Notes under the pieces: model-generated
The model's input: only the letters and a program-made list of their open reading frames with translations
Told to the model about the DNA's origin: nothing
Database searches by the model: none
In this document: piece by piece, positions 43,911 to 55,400 of the stretch
Numbering within the stretch: the stretch's first letter is position 1
Layout: each line of letters begins with the position of its first letter
Position numbers and translations under genes: made by a program
Source: JBBTCJ01 sp038043285
Lineage (GTDB): Bacteria > Planctomycetota > Phycisphaerae > UBA1845
Reading direction: 5' to 3'
NCBI GenBank assembly: GCA_038043285.1
Contig: JBBTCJ010000034.1
Span: 1-64,000 of the forward strand
DNA: 64,000 bases

Positions 43911-46900
43911 GTCCGTTCCTTTCCTCGACGGCGATGGCCACGATGTAGTCCCCCTGGCGCGAGGAATGGACCAGATAGCCCGATCCGTTTCCACGAGGCT
44001 GAGCAGGGCTGATCTCCCGGCGGCGAACGCGGATGGCTCCGTCGGCAAGATCCACGGCCTTCACCACCAGGGACTGCGGATTGTTCGACAGGCCGACGCC
44101 CAACGCCTTCCCGGCCGCCTCTTTGGCGCACCAGGCGCGGGTGATCCATTCCGCACGGTTGCCGTTAACCACCGAAAGGAGGCGGCGTTCGTCTTCGTCG
44201 AAGGCCAGCGTCTCGAAGCCCCCATTGCGCGTTTCGATGTTCTCGAGGTCGATCCCCAGCACGCCGCGCCCGGCGACGGAGACCGCCATGGATCCCTTGT
44301 GCGAAATGGAGATGTGTGGAACCTCGGTCACACGGTCGGTCCACGGACCAGTTGCGTAGGGGCGGCCCGTTTCGTCGGCGCGAATCTCCACGTCGGCTGG
44401 GTACAGATCGAGATTGCTCCGCTTCTTGAGCCACGCGCGAACGGCATCCTTGGCGGCCGCTCTGCCGAACAGCCATTCGGTGCGTCGCGGACCGGAGGGC
44501 ATGGCGTGGTATTCGTCGAGTTCTGCCTGACTGAGTACCAGGTGCGCGCCGAGCGTTTCCCAGATACTGGTGCCCACCTCGCCCATCGGCGTCACCCGAC
44601 GGCACTCGAGGTCGGCGTGCCCGGGGATTGGCCCAAGATCAACGGCCTCGCTCACCAGCCCCTTGTTCGGGAAGCGCCAGAAGTCATAAAAACTGCGGTC
44701 CCAGTAGAACCGCCAATCGGTCCAGCCGTGCACCTGCATCCAGGGCGAACCATCGGGGGCCAAGAGATCAATGTCGGCGCGGACCTGGCGTGGGCCGATC
44801 TCGCGAATGCGGACTTCGCATCGGGCGTGCTGGCCGGCGGAGAGGTTCTCGCGGTACAACGTGATCGCCTGGATCTGAATGGGGAACATCATGAACCCCT
44901 CGGTGACGTACTCGACGGGCCAGTACCCCACCAATTGTCCCGCGGCGTCCAGAAGCGCCGGATCAATGTGGAACTTCGGCGACGAGTTGGAGCGGATGAG
45001 GTTGTGTGCGGGCAGGATTTCCAACTGGGCTGACAGGCCGTTCTCGCCCACGCCGTCCATAGACACGATCCCCTGAAACCGCGGGCCGTGAAACATGCGG
45101 CGATTGGCGTAAAGTTCCCCAGCCGTGCAGGCGCTATCGCGCCGGCTCTTCAATGGCGCGAAATCGGGCGGCGGCGGGGGGGGGAACGACTCGGCAAAGA
45201 CGATCGTTACTTCCGCAAGCGCCGGGGCGTTTTTCAACGACCGGTTGTGGTCTGTTCCGTGCGGGCGGATCGCCACCTGAACCTCGGCGGCGCCGGCGAC
45301 GCGCCTCGCGCTGATGCGAAGGATGACCGGTTGCGCGCCGCGCTGGACGTCGATCCACTTTCCCGCCTGCATGTCGCGGGCGCCGACGACGCGCAATCCG
45401 GGCATGAGGAGGCTCGCGGCTTCCGCCATCATCTCCAGGCTGACCGTGAGCGGGACGACATGAAAGCGATCTCGTCCGGCGGCGGAATCGGATACGTGCG
45501 GATCGAAACAATGATCCAGCAAATACAAATCCTCGTCGATGGACACCTCCCGAACCACGACCAGCTGCTCGCCGGGGACAAACTCCACCACCCGACCGGA
45601 GAACAGGATCCCTGCGGCGTCGGGGATTCGCGGGGCCGCCGTCGATGGCGCGGCTTCGTCGGCGCCCACCGGGCGTTCGCTGAGGAAATCAATAATCTGG
45701 CGGAGGGTCTTGAGTCGGGCGACGGCCTCCATGTCGATCTCGCCGGGGAGGGCCACGGCGTTCCCGGCCTGCTGCAGCGCACCGAGAATTTCGATCCTCT
45801 TGATCGAGTCGATGCCCAGATCGGCCTCCATGTCGAGGTTGACGTCAAGCATCTCCCGAGGATATCCCGTCTTGTCCGCGACCACGCCAAGAAGCACGGC
45901 CTCGATGCTCTGCGGGGTCGGCTTCGCGCCGGCGGCGGTCGTCGCTGAAGCGGCCGATGATTCCATTGTTGAAAGAAGCGGCGACGAGCTCGAAGTAGCC
46001 GAAGCTGTTGCGGGCGATGGGATCAATGGAGGCACCGACACGCCGAACGCTACGGCTCGGTTCCCTGTAAGCTCCGGCGGCGCGTGCGCCGTCGCGGCAG
46101 GTTGCGAGGCTTTGCTTTGCAAGTGCGACGGCGCGGCCGATCCCAGGCAGGCGTGCATCAGCTCTTCGTGGGTCAAGAGGAACTGCTCCATGAGTTGCAC
46201 GTGCGCCTGCATCATCGCCGGCGAAGCCTCCGCAGACGGCGCGGAACGCCGCCCAGTGGTCTCCATCACGCCGGCGACAACTGGGTAAGCGGACGGATGA
46301 ACCGCGTTCAAACCGGTGGCGATATCCCCGATGCTGCGCGGGCTGAAGTCCGCGGCGTAGGACTCCCCGCGTCGCGACTCGGCAGCCTGAGACCGAATCT
46401 CCCGGGCAATCTCGTGGGCCGGATCAAGCTCCAGGTGCGGATAACACAGGGGAACCTGCATCGTGCCCGGTTCGGCGTCGTGGTCGATCGGGGTGTCCGA
46501 CGTCGGATCGAAGCTCAGCATACGCGGCGTCCGCCGGGCGAAAAGCGACGTCAGGTCCAGCGGAACGTGCAGGGCCGCCAACATGCCCAGCGAGTGTAGA
46601 AGTGCAGAGACCCCCGATCGACGGTGATGATTCGCAGCGATCGCCGCGTGTGGGCGGCCTCGCAGGATGTCGTCGATGAACCCCGTGAGGATGCCGCGCG
46701 GGCCGACCTCCAGGAAGATTCGCGCGCCGCGGTCATACATGGCCTCGATCGTTTGCCGGAACAGCAGAGGCTTGGCGAACGTTTGCGAGACGGTTTCCAG
46801 AATCACTGCGGGGTCGTTCGGGTATGGCTCGGCGGTGGTCGAAGAATACAGCAGCACGTTGGGTGCGCTGATCTTCAGCGACGAAAAATAACTCCGAAGC

Positions 46901-49386
46901 GGCTCGCAGATGTAAGTGAACACCGGAGTGTGGTAGCCGCGATCGTAGGGCAGCAACTCGACAAAGACGCCCCGCGCCTGCAAGTGCTTCATCACCGGCT
47001 CGGCGTCCTGCGTGGCGGTGACGATGACCACTTGGTGCGGACAGTTGTCGTTGGCGACGTGAACGGTCTTGTCGATCTCGCCCACCAGGCGGATCACCTG
47101 ATCACGACCCGCACCAACGGCAAGCATGGCGGCTTTGGGAACGCTGCGATCCTGGGAGAGACCGCCGTAGACCGCATCAAGACGGGGCGCGCTGGCGACA
47201 AACTCGTCGAAATCCAGGATGCCGGAGGCGGCCATCGCCACCCATTCCCCGGCGCTGTGTCCGGTAGCCATGTCCGGGACCACGCCGAGGCGCTGGAGCA
47301 GGAGATACATGGCCCCGTCCGCGGTAAGGACCGCTTCCGTCGCGCGTTCGATTCTCCAAAGTCGCTTTTCGGCGGCCTTGAGCTCGTCCGCGGACAGCAG
47401 TGGCGGTGGAAAGATGTCGGCGCTGGGCGGATAACGTCCAGCGCCGTCGACGGCGCGGTCGGCGGCGTCGAAGAAGGCTCTCACCTCGGGGAAATGAATA
47501 CACAAATCGGCCATCATGTTCAGGTACTGCGCACCCTCGCCCGGGAAGACGAAAGCGATCTTCCCGCCGCGCACGGGGGACTCCTCGAAGTAGTAGAGTC
47601 CCTTGGCGTCCTTGATCTGCTTGACCGAAGGATCGGCAAGCGCCCTCGCGGCGCGGGCAAGCTTGGCGCCCAGATCCGGAAGCGATGAGGCGATCATCGA
47701 CAACACGTGCGAACCGCCCTGACGGGAGTTCCACGTCGACCAGGCGACGTCCCGAAGGGCGACCGTCGGTGCCCGTTGAACGTATTCGCCGAGCCGCACG
47801 GCAGCACCTCGCAATTCCTCGCGCGAGCCGGCCTGTAGGATCACCAGCTCGCAGTCGAGTTCCCGGATCAGCGACGGGCGGCACTCCGGATCGTTGGCCG
47901 ACGTTGCCTCGTGACCAATGTCCGTCGGCTTGATCGGCGCCCCCGGCGCATAGTCCTCCAGAACCACGTGAGCATTGACGCCGCCGAAACCGAAGGCGTT
48001 TACCCCGGCACGGCGCGGAGCGTGTTGCCCGCCGTGAACCCAGGGGCGAAGTTTGCTGTTGACGTAGAAGCGGCAATCGTCAGCACGCAGCTCGTCGAGC
48101 GGCTCCTCGCAATTCAACGTCGGGGGTAACACGCGGTGGTACACCGACAGGGCTGTCTTGATGATTCCGGCCACGCCGGCGGCGGGCATGGCGTGCCCGA
48201 TCTGCGACTTCACCGAACCTAGCGCACAGGTCGGCGGCGTGCCGTCCCTGGGGCCGAACACGCGATGGAGCGCTTCGACTTCCGTCGGATCCCCCACGGG
48301 CGTGCCCGTGCCGTGGGCCTCGATCAACCCAACCGTGGCGGGCGAGAAGCCGCACATCTCATAGGCGCGACGAAGAGCGAGTTCCTCGCCTTCCCGCCTT
48401 GGAGCGGCGACGCCCTTGGCCCGCCCGTCGCTGCTGGTTCCCACGCCGCGGATCACCGCGTAGATTCGATCGCCGTCGCGGACCGCGTCGTCGAGGCGTT
48501 TCAGGACCAGAATGCCGACGCCCTCGCCGGCCAGCGTTCCGTCCGCGTGCTTGTCAAACGGGCGAATCTTGGAGTTCCTCGACAGCGCGCCCATCGCAGC
48601 GAAGACCTGCAGGAACGGGACTTCCGAGCAGATGTGGCATCCGCCGACGAGCATCAGGTCGAAGCGGTGACTTTCCAAATCGCGGACGGCAAGCTCGGTG
48701 GCGATCAGCGACGAGGCGCATGCGGCGTCGATGGTAAAGTTCGGGCCCATGAAATCGAGACGATTGGCGACGCGACCGGTAGTGATGTTGGGGATCAAGC
48801 CGGGAGCGGATTCGGGAGCGAAGCCCGGAAGTTTCGAACGAATCGCCTTCTTCATCCGCGCCAGTTGCTCGGGAGTGAACTCCGGATGCAGCGCCTTGAT
48901 GATGTGGAGCGTCTGCTCCGTCATCATGCCCCGTTGCAGGAGTCCTCCGACGCCGGCGCCAAGGTAGTTGCCGCGTCCGAGGATGAACGCCGCCCGTTCG
49001 CCGTCGATGGGCCGATCGAGATGCCGCGCGTCCTCCATGGCCTCGTGAACGGTTCGCAGAACCAGGAACTGATCGGGTTCGGCGCCCTCGACCGCGCGGG
49101 GCATGGTCCCATACCGGAGCGGGTTAAAAGCATAGGAGACCCCGAGGAACCCGCCCTTTTTTGTGTAAACCCGATCCTCATAGGAACCGTTGGGGTCGTG
49201 GAAGATCTCCGGATCCCACCGCCGGGGCGGCACGTCAATGATGCAGTCCACGCCGCCGACGATATTCCGCCAAAACTCCGCGAGGTTCCGCGCGCCGGGG
49301 AAGGTGCAGGCCATACCGATGATGGCCACGCCGCCTCCGTGTGAGGATTCCTCGACCCCCCTTGGATGGTTCGGTTCGTGTTTCAA
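43891..49386 (-). CDS. Lipid/polyketide synthase B: KS-AT-ACP-DH-PPTase
   Basis: A TTG at 49384-49386 with GGAAAGAAC upstream starts a 1831-residue protein, 18 bases after protein A. The ketosynthase (about 18-480) has Cys223 in DAACASS, His358 in EAHGTGT and His398 in KSQIGH, so it looks active. The acyltransferase (about 608-930) has Ser711 in GHSAGE. A helix-forming HVQLMEQFLLTHEELM precedes the ACP (about 1160-1240, Ser1194 in LGIDSIKR). The dehydratase hot-dog region (about 1262-1580) has His1292 in LLDHCFD and Asp1480 in IDPALLDAAGQ. A Sfp-type phosphopantetheinyl transferase (about 1605-1831) has GIDLE and WCAKEAAGKALG. It lacks KR and ER, so it must cooperate with protein A. Confidence 0.93.
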   Translation of the reverse strand: MKHEPNHPRGVEESSHGGGVAIIGMACTFPGARNLAEFWRNIVGGVDCIIDVPPRRWDPEIFHDPNGSYEDRVYTKKGGFLGVSYAFNPLRYGTMPRAVEGAEPDQFLVLRTVHEAMEDARHLDRPIDGERAAFILGRGNYLGAGVGGLLQRGMMTEQTLHIIKALHPEFTPEQLARMKKAIRSKLPGFAPESAPGLIPNITTGRVANRLDFMGPNFTIDAACASSLIATELAVRDLESHRFDLMLVGGCHICSEVPFLQVFAAMGALSRNSKIRPFDKHADGTLAGEGVGILVLKRLDDAVRDGDRIYAVIRGVGTSSDGRAKGVAAPRREGEELALRRAYEMCGFSPATVGLIEAHGTGTPVGDPTEVEALHRVFGPRDGTPPTCALGSVKSQIGHAMPAAGVAGIIKTALSVYHRVLPPTLNCEEPLDELRADDCRFYVNSKLRPWVHGGQHAPRRAGVNAFGFGGVNAHVVLEDYAPGAPIKPTDIGHEATSANDPECRPSLIRELDCELVILQAGSREELRGAAVRLGEYVQRAPTVALRDVAWSTWNSRQGGSHVLSMIASSLPDLGAKLARAARALADPSVKQIKDAKGLYYFEESPVRGGKIAFVFPGEGAQYLNMMADLCIHFPEVRAFFDAADRAVDGAGRYPPSADIFPPPLLSADELKAAEKRLWRIERATEAVLTADGAMYLLLQRLGVVPDMATGHSAGEWVAMAASGILDFDEFVASAPRLDAVYGGLSQDRSVPKAAMLAVGAGRDQVIRLVGEIDKTVHVANDNCPHQVVIVTATQDAEPVMKHLQARGVFVELLPYDRGYHTPVFTYICEPLRSYFSSLKISAPNVLLYSSTTAEPYPNDPAVILETVSQTFAKPLLFRQTIEAMYDRGARIFLEVGPRGILTGFIDDILRGRPHAAIAANHHRRSGVSALLHSLGMLAALHVPLDLTSLFARRTPRMLSFDPTSDTPIDHDAEPGTMQVPLCYPHLELDPAHEIAREIRSQAAESRRGESYAADFSPRSIGDIATGLNAVHPSAYPVVAGVMETTGRRSAPSAEASPAMMQAHVQLMEQFLLTHEELMHACLGSAAPSHLQSKASQPAATAHAPPELTGNRAVAFGVSVPPLIPSPATASATSSSSPLLSTMESSAASATTAAGAKPTPQSIEAVLLGVVADKTGYPREMLDVNLDMEADLGIDSIKRIEILGALQQAGNAVALPGEIDMEAVARLKTLRQIIDFLSERPVGADEAAPSTAAPRIPDAAGILFSGRVVEFVPGEQLVVVREVSIDEDLYLLDHCFDPHVSDSAAGRDRFHVVPLTVSLEMMAEAASLLMPGLRVVGARDMQAGKWIDVQRGAQPVILRISARRVAGAAEVQVAIRPHGTDHNRSLKNAPALAEVTIVFAESFPPPPPPDFAPLKSRRDSACTAGELYANRRMFHGPRFQGIVSMDGVGENGLSAQLEILPAHNLIRSNSSPKFHIDPALLDAAGQLVGYWPVEYVTEGFMMFPIQIQAITLYRENLSAGQHARCEVRIREIGPRQVRADIDLLAPDGSPWMQVHGWTDWRFYWDRSFYDFWRFPNKGLVSEAVDLGPIPGHADLECRRVTPMGEVGTSIWETLGAHLVLSQAELDEYHAMPSGPRRTEWLFGRAAAKDAVRAWLKKRSNLDLYPADVEIRADETGRPYATGPWTDRVTEVPHISISHKGSMAVSVAGRGVLGIDLENIETRNGGFETLAFDEDERRLLSVVNGNRAEWITRAWCAKEAAGKALGVGLSNNPQSLVVKAVDLADGAIRVRRREISPAQPRGNGSGYLVHSSRQGDYIVAIAVEERNGHADAGS

Positions 49387-49404
49387 GTTCTTTCCAATGA
49401 CCGC

Positions 49405-52400
49405 TTATCGAACCCGCGCGGACGCGAGTCGGTTCAAAGCCTTGCTGCACGTTCCTTCCATGTCCTCCAGCCTTCCCAGCAGCCTGCCGTCGCCGTCGAA
49501 GAAGCGAATGTCGGCGACGATTGTCGGCGTGCCGGGCGTGTGGTGAATGTGCGTCTCACATCGGATCGGCCCGGCCGGCGGGCCGTTGAACCGATGGTAA
49601 CACCCCAGTCGCGAGGGAAGGGGGGTCATGTCCAGATAGGTTCTCGCCCATAGAATGATCATCTGTAGCCCGCTGTCGACCAAGATCGGATCGATCAGCC
49701 AATTCGATTCGCAACATTCCGCCAGACAACGCTTCGGAGAGGAGGGCATGAGCTGGGCAATCACGCCGTTTTCCCCGAGCGCGGCGACCTCCACGATCCC
49801 TGCAAAGATCGGGCCGTGGAACAGCCACCGCTCGTACGCCTCGTCGATGGTCATGCCCAACGGCTGCGGGTTGACCAAACTCAATGGCGCCAATACCACC
49901 GGCGCGGCGGGCTTGGCGAGCAGTTCCACCTCGGCCGTGTCGTGGATCACCGGCTTCTGTCCCAGCTCGTTTCGCAGACCGACGATAAGTCCGGCGCCGC
50001 TGGGACGGGACGCCGTCGTCACCACCCGCAAGTCCTGCGGGCTTCGGTCGAAAGTGATTCCGCGCAGGACGCGAAGGTCGCGGACCCGGGCGACATGGTG
50101 ATCGGGATGCTGAAAGGCCGCGGCCTCGGCAAACAGTTCAAGCACCATGGCCATCGGCATCACCGGTTTGCCGTCAAGCTGGTGGTCGATGAGATACAGA
50201 TCGTGCTGCGGATCGGCGGTTCGCACCAGATCAAGCGAACCATCCGGATTTCGTTCGATTCGGGTGTTCCTGGCCAGAAGGGGCAATTCCGACGCGGTCG
50301 CCGAGGTCCCGGGCGGGGCGGCCATCGTCGGCGCCGGCAGGGAGACGTTCAGCGGTCCGCCGAGGACGATTTCCGTCTCACCCTTCTGCCCGTACATCAG
50401 TTCGTCGACAAACGCGTCGGCGCCTTGTTGTCGTCCGATGAGGCGAATGCCGGCTTTCTCGAACTGTTTGGCCAGCTCGGCCGAGACCATGCCGCCCGTC
50501 GATTCCCACGGACCCCAGTTCATGGAGACGACGCGGGCCTTCCAGCGCGCGTCGAGGCGGACCGCAAGCTTGTTGAGGATTTCGTTGGCCGCCGCGTAGT
50601 CGCATTGACCGCGGTTGCCGTATCGCGCGGAGACCGAGGAGAAGAACACCAGGAACTTGAGTTCCTCGCCGCGAAGCTTCGAGGCGAGTGTCAGAGCTGC
50701 GTTGACCTTCCCATCGAAGACGCGGGCAAAGGATTCGGGCGTCTTGTCGCGGATGAGCTTGTCCTCGATCACCCCCGCGCCGTGCACAACGCCGTCGATG
50801 CGCCCGTAGCGACGATAGCTCTCGTCGATCAGGGTCGAAAGGGCCGCGGAGTCGGCAACGTCCAGGATGTGGTACTCAACGACTGACGCAACCTCGCGCA
50901 TTGCTTTCAGGTTGGCGCGGGCTTCGCGTTCGCGCAGGAGTCTGCCCAAGGCGGCTTCCACCTTGGCAGGAGTAACTTTTCCTTCGCCCCGTTCCAGATC
51001 GCGCATCATCGCCGCCTTAAGTTGCTTCAGGTCGGTGATGCCCACGGTCGCGGGCAATTCCTGCTCGGGTGGAAGCGGCGAGCGTCCCAGCAGCACAAGT
51101 TTGGGGTGGAACCGCCGGGCCAGGCTCAGCGCTGAGTCGGCTGTGATTCCTCGGGCTCCGCCGGTCACCAGAACGACCGAGTCGCGGGTCAACTCCAATC
51201 GTGCCGCCCGTTCCGCCAGGCGAGCGTCGCCGGGCACCAGAGCAAAACGCCGTCCGTCGCGTCGCCCCGCCTCCGGAGCAGGGTCGTTGGAGGCCAGTTC
51301 GGCCAGCAGTGCACCAGCCATCGAATCGGCGTTGGCGCTTCCGTCGAAATCCACAACGCGGCTGACCACTTCCGGCCATTCGCGTGCAAGCGTCTTGGCC
51401 AGCCCGCACACGCCGCCGTTACCCGGCCAGAAACTCGTCGTGCCCCCGTCGACGTTGCAGCCAAACGACCCACCCATGCGCGTGGCCACCATGACCCGTC
51501 CGTCGCCGCCGAGGCGAAGATCGTCCTCCAGGGCTTGGGCGAGGTTGAACAAACTGAGAAGCTCCACGTCGATTGCCGCGCGCCATGCCCGCGGATCGTC
51601 GCCCATCGAAAGGTCCGAATGGGCGAGCGGCAGCAAGTGAACGACCGCGGCGATGCGTCCGTGCTTGGCCTTGACGTCCTGGACCCACGCCTTCACGGTT
51701 TGCGGGCTGGTCAGCTCAATTCTTGGTTGTTGCCCGTTGACGCTCGCGCCGCGGTCTGCGCGGATCAGCACCGTCTTGAGGCCATTTGCCGCAAGCAACA
51801 CAGCAAGCGCAGCGGCGACACCTTGTTCGTCATCGGTGATGACCACCGCTCCGTCGAGCTTGAGCACCGCAACGTCATCGGTGATCGGGCGCTCGACCGG
51901 ACGAATCAGCATTCGCGGCACGCGCTCGATGATCGGTGCGGCCGCGGCCTCGAGCGACGAAGGGGTCGCCGACATCGTCGGCGTCCAAGCGGGCGGCTTT
52001 AATGCCTCCACGGAAGTCGTCGGCGCGGGAGATGTCGTGCCGGAGGCGGAATCTCCGTTCGCTCCGAACTTGTCGCCGAGCCAGTCGGCGATGGCGCGAA
52101 GTGTTTTGAGGCGCGAGAGCGATTCCATGTCCCCCTGGACAGCCTCCGCGGGGAGCGACGCTCCGCTCTGCAAGGCGCCGAGAATCTCGATGCGCTTGAT
52201 GGAGTCAATGCCCAGATCGGCTTCCAGGTCGGAGTCGAGGTTGAGCATTTCGGGCGGGTACCCGGTCCGATCGGCCACGATGCCGATCAGTTGGGACACG
52301 AGCTTTTCCCGTGAAAGTCCGGTGTTCACTGACTCCGAGATTGCCGCTGCTGCACCGGCTTCCAGAACCGGCGCGGCCGCTTGCTGGACCGTCGCAACTT

Positions 52401-55400
52401 GTTCCCTTGCGGCTGCTTCGTCGCCAAGGAGGACTGGTGTCAATGCCGCAGCTTGTGCCGCCCCTATCGGCTCAGCCGTCTCAGGTCGCGACGTGGATGC
52501 GGCATACGTGGCAACCGGGCTTGGAGCCATTTCCGCTGAGGGATCAACAGGTGCATGTCCGCGCCCCAGCATGGCAAGCATGACGCTCTTGTGCGCCTCG
52601 AGGAACCTGCTCATGAGCTGCTGGTGGGCCGCGATCACCGCATCCATGCCGTCGGATGACGTTTGCGAAAGTCGCGCCGATCCCGGCACTGCGCTCGAGG
52701 CGGGAGAACCAACGATCGGGCTTCCAGGAGCCGGTGCTGGCAGCGCGATCGGGCCTGGCGTTGGCGACAGGGGTCCGTTCGAGTGCGGCGACGGCGCTGG
52801 CCGGCGATCAACCCTCGACGTCCCAATCACCACTCCCGGCGGCAACGGAAGCATCGGCCGCGTTGCGGCAGCCTGGGCTTGCACGTTCGTCGCGACCTTT
52901 CCTTCGGCGGTTCCATTGCCGTTCAGCGGAACGGACTTTGCACCACTGATCATCCAGGTCGTTCGCGCCAGCGGTGCCGGCTTGCTCTGCTCCACGAGCT
53001 TGGCGAGGTCCAGGATCTTTTCCGTCCGTCCGGCGAACAATGAATCGGTATGGAAGCGTCCGCCGGCGACGGCGAGCTGCGCGAGACCGTGCAACAGTTG
53101 GACAACGTCATCACGTCCCGGCGCGTTCAACGCGATCGCCGCGAAAGACCGACCCTTGAGAATCTGTTCGATCAATCCGGTCAAGACTCTACCCGGGCCG
53201 ACTTCGACAAAGATTCTGGCGCCGGCCTCGTGCATGGCGCGGACTTCCTCGACGAATCGAACAGGCCTGGCAAGATGTTCCGCCAGTCGCGCATGAATCT
53301 CCGCGGGATCCTTGGCGTGCAAAGCAGCCGTCGTGTTCGAGAACACCCCCACCCGCGGCGGCGAAAAGGTCGTGGCATACAGGGCTTCCCCGAACGTTCG
53401 CTTGGCTTCCGCGACCAGCGGCGAGTGGAACGCGCACGAAACCTTGATCTTCCGGGCCACGAAGCCCTGAGAGGCAAGGCGGTTCATCGCCTCCGTGACC
53501 CCCGCGTCCGTTCCCGAAATCACCGTTTGGGTCGGTGAGTTCAGGTTGGCGAGCCAGACGCCTTCGGCGCCGGCGATCACCCGCTCGACGCTCTCGGCAT
53601 CGGCGCTGACCGCTGCCATGGTGCCCGGGTTCTTGCCGCCGGCCTCGGCGATCAGTCGTCCGCGAGCTTCGGAAAGACGCATCAACTCGGCGAAGGAAAT
53701 CACGCCCGCGGCGTACAAGGCCGGGTATTCGCCGTAGCTGTGTCCGCAGGTGAAGTCCGGGGCGATCCCAAGATCGCAGACCAGTCGCAACATCGCCGCG
53801 TCGGCGGCGCCGATCGCGGGCTGAGCGACGCGGGTGTCGGTCAGGGCCGCCTCGTCGGCTTTTCGCTCGTCATCGGTGAACGACGGGCGCGGATAGACAT
53901 AACTGCTGAGCGGTCTTTCGAACGTATCCTTTAGCCCCACGTCCGCTTGCTCGAAAACCTCCCGTACCGACGGAAGGGCGACGCACAAGTCGCGCAGCAT
54001 GTTGACCGTCTGGGATCCCTGACCCGGGAAGACGAAGGCGATCCGTCCCTCCGCGATTGCAGCAGCCGAGAAGTAGGCGCCGCTGGGATCGCTCCAGGCC
54101 GCGTCACCCCGAGCGATGGCGTCCTTGGCCGAGCGCAGTCGCCGGGTGAGATCGTCGAGCGTGCCGGCCACCACGGCCAGCGTGCAGCCGCACGGAGCCG
54201 ATCCGAAGCCCTGGCACGTTGCGGCGGCGAGATCCCGCACCGTTGGTTGTGCACCTTGCGCCAATGCGGTGAGAACGCTCTCAACACCCGTGAGGATCCC
54301 CGCCCTGGATTCCGCGCGCCAGAGGAACAACTCGCCGCTCCATTCCTGCCGCGGCGCCTCAGCCGCGGCAGATACGGTCGATTCAGGGACGTATTCTTCG
54401 AGTACCGCATGGAAGTTGGTTCCGCCGAATCCGAACGCACTGACGCCTGCGCGGCGCGGTATTCCATCGGAACGGCCCAGCCACGGACGCGCTTCGGTGT
54501 TGACATAAAATGGGCTTTTCGGAAAGTTCGCCTTGGGGTTGGGCTTGGTAACGCCGATCGTCGGCGGAAGTACTTTCGCGTGCAGCGCCAGCGCCGCCTT
54601 CAGCAAGCCCGCCACGCCCGCCGTGCACTTGGTGTGGCCGACCATGCTTTTCACCGAACCCAGGGCGCAGCTCTGAGCAGCCGCCCCGGCGGCCGAGAAC
54701 ATCCGAGTGAGCGATTCGACTTCGCTCTGGTCGCCAACGACCGTTCCGGTTCCGTGGGCCTCGATGAGTCCCACCGTGCTGGGGGAGAAGCCCGCCTTCG
54801 CGTACGCCCGCTCCAGCGCCCGAACCTGTCCCGCGGGGCGGGGGGCGGTCAGACCCTTGTCCTTCCCGTCGCTGGACGAACCCACGCCTTTGACGACCGC
54901 ATAGACGCGATCCCCGTCACGGACCGCATCGGCCAGGCGCTTCAGTATGACGATCGCGATGCCTTCACTGATCACGATCCCGTCGCCCGTTTCGTCAAAC
55001 GTTCGACATTCACCGGTGGGTGAAAGTGCCTGAGTATTGCTGAAACAAAGGTAGGCGAACGGGCTTTGCATGGTGTCGGCGCCGCCGACAATGGCCATGC
55101 TCGCCGACCCGGATTCGAGTTCACTGACCGCCAGACGCACCGCGGCCAGCGACGAGGCACACGCGGCGTCGACGGTGTAGTTCGTGCCGCCGAGGTCGAA
55201 GCGGTTGGCCACGCGACCCGCCGCCACGTTCATCAGCAGTCCGGCGAAGGAGTCCTCAGTCCATTCCGGGAGGCGCCCGGTCAGGCGATCGAGGACCGCG
55301 GTGACGTCGTCAGCAGTCGCGTCGGCCGCGGTCAGGTAGTGCATGGCCATCGAGCGGAAACCGTAGCCCAGTCCATGTTCGCCGACGCCGCCGCCGGCAC

